From the NCBI GenBank assembly GCA_008973525.1, contig WACJ01000502.1:1364001-1428000 (forward strand): a DNA stretch of 64,000 bases. Direction: 5' to 3'. The translations under genes and the position numbers were made by a program. Under the pieces are notes generated by a model, which had not been told where the DNA came from, ran no database searches, and saw only the letters and a list, made by a program, of their open reading frames with translations. The stretch's first letter is position 1. Each line of letters opens with the position of its first letter. Source of the DNA: Stenopsyche tienmushanensis (taxonomy: Eukaryota; Arthropoda; Insecta; Trichoptera; Stenopsychidae). This document shows, piece by piece, positions 13,501 through 22,587 of this stretch.

Positions 13501-15515
13501 TTATATGAGATACGTGTCGAAGCATGGACGCATTAATAATATCACATTACACGAACCGCTCTAATAAATTCTAATATTTGTATATTAAATTTTTCACTGC
13601 GTGTATAAAACTCATATTGAAATAATATTTTTGCTTGAATTATAATAGAATTACAATAAATAGTCCTATCCGTCAGTCCAAAAGTTCGTGCGCATATTTG
13701 GGATTTTATTAAATAGAGTTAATTCGCGTTAAACGCTGCAAAATTCTTTCCTTGGAAAAATTCAGCAAGGATTTATATTTATAGCTTAATTGATACATAT
13801 CAATATAAATTCGGTTTAGCAATCAAAATATACTATAATATTGAAAGTATCTTTAGAACGGTATTGTAAGATTCATTGATTATTTTAAAAATAGATATTT
13901 ATTTCCATACCATAAAATATATGAAAAGTATATGTTATTCCGTGTTTGTGTATCGACGATTTAAATTATTTCTTCAGCAGTTATTTTCAACCATTTTTGG
14001 ATTTGGATACAATTTTAATTAAACTGTAAGCTTTAAGAAAAGCACTAAAAAATGTGAACCTCAAATAAAAGTTCTTGGAAAACTTTCAGCTTAAAACGTA
14101 AAAGCTACCGTCCTAACATTTTTATTGGAAAGATATGTGACTTCTGCTAAGTTTCAGCCAGAGAAATTAGATGGTAACGAAAAAAGGTAGAAATCATTAG
14201 TATGCCGTTTACGACTTCCACTTACAGGATCAAAGGATGAAAAAAGTTAAAGGTGTGAAAAGTGACTTTGGAATCCATTACGGCAATAAATAAAGATTCG
14301 AAGCGAAAATTGATATAATTTTCACTGGGCGGGATGAAAATGAAAAAGTTTACCCCCAACAACGAAGCAGATATTTTTCGATTTCATTTAAAAAAAAATC
14401 AAAATGCGCTCCTTGTACACGAACCGACTTTTTAAATACCCATCCAGCAATGTATGCATTTCAAATTTGTCATCAATACACTTTGATCCGGAATGGTTTT
14501 GCACTCCTGGTCTCATACGGCGTACACAAATAATTCATTGAATCAAAAACTCGTAAAATGTGTATTTACTCTGAACTTGTGCTGAACTCTTCAATCCTCA
14601 CATGTTTGTGTGCTTTGAATAAACTCAAATATGTTTTAATATGTATGTTTTTATTTGATTTGGTGGGTTAAAAGCTATTTGTGCGTTATTTCCAGGCTCA
14701 TATAAAGCAATTCGCAAAACCGTAATACGCATTCGTATTATTCTTTAAATCAAAACCATCGTTATAGGCCAATTTGACTTCATTTTTATGGTGATATACA
14801 AACAAAGACGATAAGCTTAAATCCATTTGAATGCCAATCAAATACTAGGTTTCTACATTAATATCGTTTACATAACGATGCAATTTTCCAGGTAATTGAT
14901 GAGCGTTCTATGAGAAAATCATTCAGGATGATCATCAATGTTCCGGTTGTTGGCTTTAAAAAAAGACTTCAGTCATGATTGACAATATTTGCAGAGCTAT
15001 GTTTAAAATAAAGAATACAATCAAATTGATTACTTTTATTTGATCTGTAAGCATTTTTTCCATGCATGGCATCATATCGTCATTATTATAATTTTTTTGG
15101 ATTAATCAATACTAACGACGTTTATGAACCAACAGTATACTTTTTCACTCACAGTTTAAGACTTAAATGTGTGTCTTTTATTATTAATAATTGTGTTCAT
15201 CTAATTAATTAGCCCAAGAAAAATACAATGCAATGAATGCAGTATATTTATAATACACAAAAAAATGCAATTAAATTTCTAAATTTGTATATAATGTCAA
15301 AATAAAACTCGGACAGTTAACAGCATTGAGTACATTTTTAATAAAATCTCTAATTTCTATCAAAATCTGAATTCAATGTGATTTGTAGAAAATGACCTTT
15401 AATAATACAGAGGATGCTACTTCTCGCCTTATTTCTTCAGTAATGAAATTAAGAAGCTTCCTATCCAATGATTTTTTTTATAAAAATAAGATATTAAATT
15501 TGTATTTTATATATT
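10544..15515. other. Long unassigned AT-rich stretch
   Basis: Nearly 5 kb with no gene, RNA or complete element that I recognise. Open frames (11135-11332, 12299-12487, 12488-12673 and 13168-13371, all minus) look like chance. The only mobile trace is a mariner-type end near 13669, listed separately. A modestly GC-richer stretch at about 12040-12240 has no recognised content. Confidence 0.4.
13669..13730 (+). repeat. Single mariner-type terminal repeat
   Basis: After a TA (13667-13668) the sequence reads TCCGTCAGTCCAAAAGTTCG then TGCGCATATTTGG. It is nearly the same as the end at 42735 (TCAGGTCAATCCAAAAGTTC, GTGCGCATTTTTGG). The AAAAGTTCGTGCGCAT core and TA context fit a mariner end. I found no partner end or transposase nearby, so it is an orphan end. 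Confidence 0.6.
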
Positions 15516-15755
15516 AATATATAAAAATGAATTGGGTTTTGTTCGTTCGAAATGCGCAGCCATACCGTTCATCAGATTACGAGAGATCTTCGTCCACTTA
15601 TTGCTAAGAATTTGCGAGTAACATAGGTGTAGTCTAATATATAAAAATCGATATTTGTTTGTTCGTATTTAATGCGCTGCCATACCGTTCATTAGATTGC
15701 AATAAAACTTTGCCAACTTATTGTTTGCACTTTCTCAAATAATATAAGTATAGTA
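15516..15755 (+). repeat. Two tandem 120-bp Helitron-like units
   Basis: Units start at 15516 and 15636, each beginning AATATATAAAAAT, then TTTGTTCGT, a GCCATACCGTTCAT block, CAGATTAC or TAGATTGC, CACTTATTG or AACTTATTG, and ending near an AACATAGG / AGTCTAAT block. Degenerate copies occur at 29748-29860 (minus) and 55340-55400 (minus). The ATATAAAAATGAATTG start and the GAxxG-like body resemble the 5' ends of insect Helitron-derived repeats. The class is inferred from memory of that pattern. Confidence 0.55.
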
Positions 15756-16184
15756 CAATTAACTTACAGTAGATCTTATAAAGCGAAGAGCTAACACATT
15801 TGATCGCCCCCCTTCCCCTCGCTAGTCTTCGTGAGATTCCAATGATGAGGATGAGGCATCCACTCCCTAGTAATATAGGGTTGCGCTCTCCAAACAAATC
15901 TCCAGCTTATGACGCTAATCGCCTTTTTCAAAGAAAGGAACTTTTTTTCATCTGCCCCTCTTAACTGTTGCTCATTCTTCAGACAACGTCGAAAAATAGG
16001 GAAAGAAGTACATGATTCGCCAAAGAAAACACAACCCCAATGGTCGCGTCTTTGGCTCTACCAGCACTCTTGCGCCCAATTTCTCATGAGCTCAATACCC
16101 GAAAAAAAATAATAACAACCCGCTTTAATAATTGATCCAACCAGTTAATGGAGCGGTGATTTAAACAGATACACTACACATCTT

Positions 16185-16385
16185 CAGACCTGTTGGTAGT
16201 TCTGCGGTTAAGCAGTTGGACTCGTAACTCAATCATCTTGGATTCAAATCTACAGGAGGTATGGCTTGCAACCACATTTTTAAACGCATATTGGCTATAA
16301 AAACCCACGTGAAAATGGTTGGTTCCATAAAAGGGATTGCTAAAAGCCACTTAAGGGGGCAATCCCTTTAGACGCCTAAAAATGA
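16185..16385 (+). repeat. tRNA-derived SINE
   Basis: A tRNA-like head begins about 16192: GGTAGTTCTGCGGTTAAGCA resembles an A box and D arm, ACTCGTAACT resembles an anticodon loop, and GGATTCAAATC at 16240-16250 fits a B box, at about the normal tRNA spacing. No acceptor stem closes, so it is not a working tRNA. The tail holds TTCCATAAAAGGGATTGCTA and AAGCCACTTAAGG, shared with 8931-8965 and, more loosely, 4184-4230. Confidence 0.65.
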
Positions 16386-16445
16386 ATCGTTTTTCATGAT
16401 TTTTAAATGCGATAAATGATCGTATCATTTTAAAATTTTAACATT

Positions 16446-16700
16446 TGTAACGTGAACGAATTATCTTCCCAGTGCAATGGCGTTGTTAATCTGAGCAGAT
16501 TTATTCGCCAGATTAATTTGGTGGTGATGCGCGGGAGGCGGGAGTCGGGAGGAGTCGCAGGTTAGCCTTGGCTGCGGGAAAGCGTCCTTCCCGCAGTCAG
16601 ATCTCTCACTTTCTTTTTGAATAAAGAGTTATCTAGAGAAGAGAGTCTTTCTTTCCGACGTCCATCTATCCTCATCCATCCGTCCGTTTATTCTATTACA
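16446..16700 (+). mobile_element. Solo LTR with perfect 5-bp target duplication (LTR family A)
   Basis: The LTR starts TGTAACGTGAACG at 16446 and ends ATTCTATTACA at 16700, the expected TG...CA limits. ACATT at 16441-16445 is repeated at 16701-16705, the 5-bp duplication typical of gypsy or BEL/Pao insertion. Inside are GTTAATCTGAGCAGATT, the strong hairpin at 16570-16598, and AATAAAGAGTTATCTAGAGA. At 255 bp it is shorter than the 400-450-bp copies at 35733 and 49418 because the block around GATCGCTTCTTGCG is absent. It arose by recombination between the two LTRs of a full element. Confidence 0.85.
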
Positions 16701-17030
16701 ACATTAAAGTGCTCATTTATTTATTTTTTCTTACAAAAAATAGTGATTTTATAAGGTATAATAACTTCGCTCTCTCTATGATATTGACATATTTCAATGC
16801 ACCTCATTTATCCCCGAATCCCCCTCTAAATGATAGACTTATTAGAGTTTCGTCATTTTTACGATGAATTTTAACTTTTCCCAGAAAATATTATAGATGT
16901 CAGTTGCGCAATATTTTTACGCTATAGTCTTCTTCGACAAAAATGTTTGGTTTGGATTCCAAAATGCGATCAGCTGTTTTTAGCTATCTTTTTTGTTGTG
17001 TAATTTTCCATAATCAAGCATCAACGGCCT

Positions 17031-17640
17031 TCATAGAGGGCAATGCAAACATGGACATGCACAATTTAATCCGTGCAAATTGTCATTCTCAGCATCAAAG
17101 GCATTCATCATCATGACGACAGCTGGCACGACATCCGGAAAAATCGTCAATTGGGAGTCTAAGACGTTGTTAGCGAGCAGCCAGCTTAGCAGCTCAACAA
17201 ATAAGCGATGAATCTTGTTGTGAGGAGAGCTGGCGAGAACCATCTCGTCGGCTGATTATCCTCTTTGACGAGCGGCGCCAGGATTTGTTTTAGTTTGCTC
17301 GTCAGCAAGCTCTCCAGCACCCGGTAATGAATCTTTATATTAAATGCGCCGGTATTTGCTCAGTTGGAACAACAGAGCCGGCCATACATTAAACACCATT
17401 CCCGGCCTGTTTTCTTCACAAATCTTCCGATGAATCTCACTCAAGTTCAAATCCGATCCCGAAATAGCGCCATCAATAGCGCTGCTTCCGTTAAATCCGT
17501 TTTCGGTAAACAACCCTTTGAGCGTCTCTCCGACGACGCAATAACAGGTGCTCCATTTTTTAATGCTGCAGCGAGATGACATGAATCACTGAGGAGGATC
17601 GGCGAAAGACATAAATTTAAGTGAATACAGTATAATCTGT
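17031..17640 (-). pseudogene. Frame-broken coding-like remnant, family not recognised
   Basis: On the minus strand, four consecutive pieces read like protein but in changing frames. 17447-17600 contains HLAAALKNGAPVIASSERRS; 17340-17582 contains LNLSEIHRKICEENRPGMVF and NVWPALLF; about 17180-17360 contains RVLESLLTSKLKQILAPLVK and TRWFSPALLTTRF; 17031-17243 contains NNVLDSQLTIFPDVVPAVVM. Helix-like periodicity and GC-rich third positions, against a very AT-rich background, support past coding. The frame changes every 100-150 bp and there are stops, so it cannot make this protein now. I do not recognise the family. It could be a processed pseudogene, an old viral or bacterial insertion, or a badly decayed transposon gene. 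Confidence 0.4.
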
Positions 17641-18569
17641 TCAAAACCAACAAATAAATCACTTACGTTGTTAAATACGTAATGAAGGGTACGGTCCTAA
17701 AGCACCACGGCTGGGGCGAACGCAAACAATCTCTATTTGATTAACGGAAACGCTTCATAAATAAGATACACATTTGATATCAATATTAAATAAACAAACG
17801 TATTTTGTGTATACAATAAAATATAAATATCCGTATTTTGTACAGGATCGTTAATTAAAAAAAAAATACGATTTTAACGCTTTAGGATGCAGGATGCAGG
17901 AACTGAAACATTGACTGGCGGGTTTCATACATACCGCTTTATAAAATAGATTTCAACATATAATGGTAAATTGGTAGGGTAAATTGGCCTGAACGTCACG
18001 AAAAGTGAAACTCCAACGTTATGGTATCGTTTATGGTGTCTCCATTTTCATCGCATACATCATAGACATGTTATGCGCATGCGCCGCGTCGCCTTTACTG
18101 TGTGTATACATCCGAAGCATAAATAAACCACTAAACCAGTAACAAGCCTATTTTATTATATAATACACAACATACAATATTTCTTTAAGCTAACAATTTC
18201 TGTTACCAAATTAAAAAAGCAATGCATAAAATCAACATTTCCTTGAAGTGAGAATGTCTCGCGCATTATTTTTTTCATTTCTTTGACATGTAACACATCA
18301 ATCAGTAAATTCGTAAAATTTTATGAGATGAGACTTATTATATACTATCTTGTCGAAGATTTTTTTTCATATAGACTAAAACTGATCGTTGTTTTATGAG
18401 TTTTTCCATTTTGATTAAAAACATGTGTTTCCTGAACCACGTCTCGATAAAAGCTGTATGTATATAGGCGTAAGTCTCAATATGTTAATTCATTTCCACT
18501 CTCAATAATATATATTCTAACGTTATTTATTATAGATGATATTCATTGATATTGTGACTTTTTTGCATG
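17641..18569. other. Unassigned AT-rich DNA
   Basis: I see no gene or recognisable repeat here. Homopolymer runs and short direct repeats such as GGATGCAGGATGCAGG (17885-17900) are the only structure. Confidence 0.4.
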
Positions 18570-18571
18570 TA

Positions 18572-19480
18572 CAATAGACTCTCGATTATACGAGCTAATG
18601 CTGGAAAGGACGGATAATAATCAAATTTCTATTTGGTTTCATTTATCATTTTATTTAAATCCTCTTTGTTCAGTGTAATCTAGCAATGTTTCAATATAAT
18701 TCAATGCCGTTTTATGACTAATTTGATCACTGGTATCTTCTTCGTTTGTAATGTCACTCCCATTTTCTTCCTCTTGAGAAACAAAAGAAAGGATATCTGC
18801 ATCATCCATGCATTCAAAATCTGGATCATTTAAATCATGATCGAGCTACTTCTCAGTGTTATTCCTATCTACGTTTTAAAATGTCTAATAATCCACATAT
18901 TTCAGTTATATCATTTGCTTCATTCTCTTCAGAATGCATTGATCTGTTTTCATTCCAAGAAGATTCTTTCTCCATGATCGAACAAGTCTTTCTGGCTTTA
19001 CGTTTGACCAAAATTGTCTTATTCTATGTATTGATAAATGATCAAGTAGTCTTTTTCTCCGGCAAGAGTTTTATGAAGCCTCTGACGATAAAGACGTTTT
19101 TTATGCTATAATGCCTTGGTTCATGGGCTGGATTAAAGATGTCACATTATGGGGGGGAATTTTGCAACCACAAGTCCATCGCTTGTTTTCGGTATGCTTT
19201 CTTTCGAATGAGAATTAGCATAATCATACTGCTTTAACATCACTTCAAATCACTTTTTTTTAAATATTGCACCCCTGAACCCATTTATTTTTAATCCAAC
19301 TTATCTGTCCATTTATGCCCCTTTCTGGCTGTAATAATCGATAAGAAGATTTTTATTAGAATTCCCCTAAAAGATCGACGTTTATTTACTTTATCAATCA
19401 ACAAAAGTTTCATTGTATGAGTTATTGATGCGTTTCCAGTTTCTTATCACCCCGGATCCTTTTTCACAATCTTACACTCG
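18572..19480 (-). mobile_element. Pogo/Tigger-type DNA transposon remnant
   Basis: The end at 18572 reads CAATAGACTCTCGATTATAC after a TA (18570-18571). It matches the end at 22585, which on the minus strand reads CAGTATACTCTCGATTATCC followed by AGGCTAGTGCTGGGAAAG. CTCTCGATTATxC with AGTGCTGG is typical of Tigger-like ends. Transposase remnants read on the minus strand directly behind it, so 18572 is the element's 3' end. The 5' end was not found. Confidence 0.75.
18650..19170 (-). pseudogene. Pogo/Tigger transposase remnant, C-terminal half
   Basis: The pogo-like transposase (DDE superfamily, related to jerky and CENP-B) cuts and moves the element. On the minus strand near 19106-19155 the translation reads PPHNVTSLIQPMNQGI, corresponding to the conserved LPPNxTSLIQPLDQGVI block that follows the second catalytic aspartate. 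Nearer 18990-19010 comes NVKPERLVRSWRKNLLG, matching the VKPETLxxSWRKL block. The acidic C-terminus (DDADILSFVSQEEENGSD) precedes the terminal repeat. Several stops and shifts interrupt it, and sequence upstream to about 19480 is too decayed to read. Confidence 0.75.
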
Positions 19481-19692
19481 ATGTGATATCTTCCTCGTAT
19501 AATAAGCTCTCTTAAACTTAGAGTATATTATAGAGACTTAGAGATATTGCCTTGTCTTATATAATTATTATGTATAATTAATATAATATAATAATTATTG
19601 TAGTATTGTCTTATATAAGCACTATAATTATTATGAGCATAGTGGCGATAATTGTATCAATTTTATAAGTATAAATAAATTGGTACATAAAA

Positions 19693-20127
19693 CTACCATG
19701 TCTTTTCTCGACAAAATTCATTATTAGATATTTTTCTAGCGCAAAAATAATGCTTCATGGTCTCTTTTATCATTGATTGAATCTGAAGTTTTGTATAAGG
19801 CCAGCTATATAGATTTATGAACAATTTCAGCCATGTTTGGAGTGTTTTCGTTAATTTTCTATACGGCGATAATTCGATCATCAATTTGGGCAATTTTCCT
19901 GGCTGTTCCCGAAAAATCTCGTTTATATTTTCCCAATTCAAATTGAGTGTGTATAAAATAAAGGGCATAAAGAGAAACGAGCAGCTTACAATGCGATTAA
20001 AGTTGTAAGAGCTCAAACGCTCACAATAAGGATTTACATCGACTGTGTTAAAAAAACGGAAAATTTTCTTTGAAGTGAATAAAAGAAAGCAATAGGCGGA
20101 TATGAACAAGAATAGAAATGGTAACAT
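19693..20127 (-). CDS. Hypothetical 144-codon open frame, hydrophobic start
   Basis: This is the longest open frame in the window. It starts MLPFLFLFISAYCFLLF, a very hydrophobic stretch that could be a membrane segment or signal anchor. A second hydrophobic run follows around residues 46-62 (IVSCSFLFMPFILYTLNL). The remainder is polar and basic with Trp and Tyr residues. I recognise no family. A loose resemblance to insect chemoreceptor membrane segments is too weak to claim. Length alone is not decisive, since AT-rich codons such as TTT and ATT give hydrophobic chance frames. No promoter, splice site or poly(A) signal was established. Confidence 0.25.
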   Translation of the reverse strand: MLPFLFLFISAYCFLLFTSKKIFRFFNTVDVNPYCERLSSYNFNRIVSCSFLFMPFILYTLNLNWENINEIFREQPGKLPKLMIELSPYRKLTKTLQTWLKLFINLYSWPYTKLQIQSMIKETMKHYFCARKISNNEFCREKTW

Positions 20128-21439
20128 TCCGATGAAACATTAATCGCTTTTTTCTGATATTTTTATACTCGGAAAGCATTCATGTAATGTTATGAATTTC
20201 ATATGAGCAGAGCACACGACCGAAATCTTCATGCTCACCAGTGATGCTGAAAACGAACGGCGTTACAATGTTTGAATATTAAAATACTGGGAAAAAGTGG
20301 ATGTGAATATTCCAAATTGTCGATTATACGCCATTCGAGGCATTTGTATCTCTGTCTTTCAGCGGATATCATTGGAAAATGTAGACTATTGTCTCTTGTG
20401 GCATCTTTGACGCTTTCAATGGCATACCTGTGCTATTATTTTTGTTCAGCATGGTTCTTTCTGTTTGTCCATCGTAATGGTTCCGCATCTGCAGGAGTTT
20501 GAGCGCAAATAGCGGCGTACGGTCGACAAACATTAATTACTCAAAATAAGTGACGTGTCAGCGGGGCAAATAAGTATTTAAGGCTTTCCCGAATACAAAT
20601 GACGGCTGAGGGATTAACATTTTTTCCCGGAGCAGCCTTCGGCGAGCCCTCTTCACAAATTTGTCAGTTTTATCATCGTTACGCGGAAATAAGGGCTCGT
20701 ACGCCACCGGCTCATTAAATGAATTCCGGTGGGCGCTCGACGACCCCTGCAAGGTGACAAAAAGGTTAAATTTTCATTTATATGAGAAAAATAATATCGA
20801 CACTTCCTTTATTAAATTGATTCTCAATGAATCGCCATAATGCAATAATATCAGCTGAAAATATCCAATAGCCACCTGAATACCTAAATCTTGATTTTTT
20901 TACATCCAATGTGAAGACGCAAAACAATGTTGCCTTTGAAATATGATATGGCCAACATACACGAAGTATTTCCATATAACCTTACGATATATAAATAATT
21001 GGCGATTCATGACATGTCTGACGAACAATTCGATTTGAAAATTCCTCTAGTGAAAATATGATAAAAATAGACACAGTTCTGTAATAGATAGTATCAAAAA
21101 TAACGGATACAATAATAAAAAAATCAACAGTTCTCTTCAAAGATCCCCCTACTTGTTAAAATACAACATTGAGCCATATAAATAGATATATAAAAATAAC
21201 TTCGATGAATATCAACTCAAAACAAGCAGACGCCAGGATTAAGAATGATTGAGATGATGCTCTTATAAATGACAATGAAAATTCGTATTCGGATCAGTGA
21301 GAAATATAATATATTAAATTAGTATAATAGAGATGGGTGGTACTTCGATTCCATGATTTAAGATAAGACTCCGTTCTATGAGCATCATATTATCGATTCG
21401 TTAGACGTTGATAAAAGTACCCATCGAAAGCTTTCATAA
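20128..21439. other. Unassigned DNA with GC island at about 20500-20770
   Basis: The island has short frames on the minus strand (20558-20752) with no recognised content, and is preceded by ACATTAATTACTC (20530-20542). The rest is AT-rich. The island may be regulatory, on composition only. Confidence 0.3.
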
Positions 21440-21570
21440 CTTAAGGGACGTTTCTGCCTTGTTGATTAAAATTGGCTTTTTTCTTCGTGTATCGGAAAGA
21501 AACAATGTTTAAGAACACTGTCAGTAAATTTTGAGTCGTTATAAATAAAATTCGCATAATTATATACCTA
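21440..21570 (+). repeat. Partial copy of the TTAA-flanked element at 57356
   Basis: CTTAAGGGACGTTTCTGCC at 21440 and about 115 bp beyond it, including CGTGTATCGGAAAGAA, CAATGTTTAAGAA and a TATAAATAAAATT block, match the left end of the element at 57356-58077. The resemblance fades after about 21560 and no right end was found. A 109-codon minus-strand frame (21441-21770) crosses this sequence and is not supported as a gene. Confidence 0.7.
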
Positions 21571-21807
21571 GTAAACCCAATGAATATTAATTTTTTATAT
21601 TTAATACACCCAAAGTAAAAAAGTCCCTTAAGCAAATCATCTGGAAAAAGCTTTATTATTAATAGTCGGATAATTTCAATCAATCCGTTAAAGATATGGT
21701 CAAAATCGTCTGAAAACTTTTTCCAAGGAAGATGATCAACTTGATCAACTCGTGGAAAAAATAAGAACATTGGATGCTTTATATAGAATACCCTTGTAGA
21801 ATACTGA

Positions 21808-22031
21808 CCCCTTGTAGTCCGGATTTTATTTTGGAAAGAAGTACTTGTAAATATAATAGAATTAACTTCTTAAACACAATGGCCATAACAGTTATTAAAT
21901 ATGAAAACCTGTTAATGTTTTAAATATCTCATATCTAGCTACAAAGTCTTTTTTTGTTATTTCCTTGTAAAACAACAAAGCTTTATCGTACACATGTGCT
22001 ATACTTTATTGGGACGTCGGACTACAAGGGG
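21808..22031. repeat. 14-bp perfect inverted repeat 196 bp apart
   Basis: CCCCTTGTAGTCCG at 21808-21821 is the exact reverse complement of CGGACTACAAGGGG at 22018-22031. The right arm runs into GCGCCGGATTAGACTGGAGA, reminiscent of the inner part of some Tigger ends, and lies just upstream of the Tigger remnant. It may be the end of a small non-autonomous element. Confidence 0.6.
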
Positions 22032-22079
22032 CGCCGGATTAGACTGGAGACGGATTATCGCGGGCTTAATGTATCTGAA

Positions 22080-22585
22080 ATATGTAGAGTATTGGAAAAT
22101 TCAAAATGTTTTTGAAAACGTGGATCGAAGAATGGCTCCATCATAATTTAAATGATCCAGGTTTTAAGCGAATGGATGATGCAAATATCATTTCTCAAGA
22201 GGAAAAAAATGAGAGTGATACTACAAGTGAAGATACATTAGTCATAAAAAGACGTTTAGTTTTGTTGAAACATTGCTAAATTACGCTGAACAAAGAGAAT
22301 TTGAATATAATTAGCGTTAAAAATTTATTTAAAAATCTCAAAAAATCTACTCGTATATATATATATTTTAATATTTTGGTAATGCTTAGTATTAGCTACC
22401 TTTGAGCTTATCTGCTTATCTTTGAGCGTTTTTCTTAATAAATACTGAGTATTAAAATTATAAAACATTTTTTTATGTGATATATTCGAAACTAAGTAAA
22501 AAATTAATGATTCGGATTATCCATGTTTTTCAATTGTCCGTGACCTTCTTTCCCAGCACTAGCCTGGATAATCGAGAGTATACTG
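22080..22585 (+). mobile_element. Pogo/Tigger-type transposon remnant, plus orientation
   Basis: The 3' end at 22585 matches the family end at 18572 and is followed by TA (22586-22587). Between about 22130 and 22330 the plus strand encodes a broken acidic transposase C-terminus, with DDPGF-like, DDANIISQEEKNESDTTSED and ETLLNYAEQREFEYN pieces in different frames, like the ETLLDYTEQ piece of the minus-strand copy. The rest of the transposase is missing. Confidence 0.7.
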
Positions 22586-22587
22586 TA

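Noticed and set aside
16192..16255. A functional tRNA gene
   Set aside because: A- and B-box-like motifs are present, but no 7-bp acceptor stem closes and the sequence runs into a repeat tail shared with other loci, so SINE is the better call.
21441..21770. 109-codon minus-strand frame as a membrane protein gene
   Set aside because: Its 3' part lies in a repeat shared with the non-coding element at 57356, and its hydrophobic character follows from AT-rich codons.
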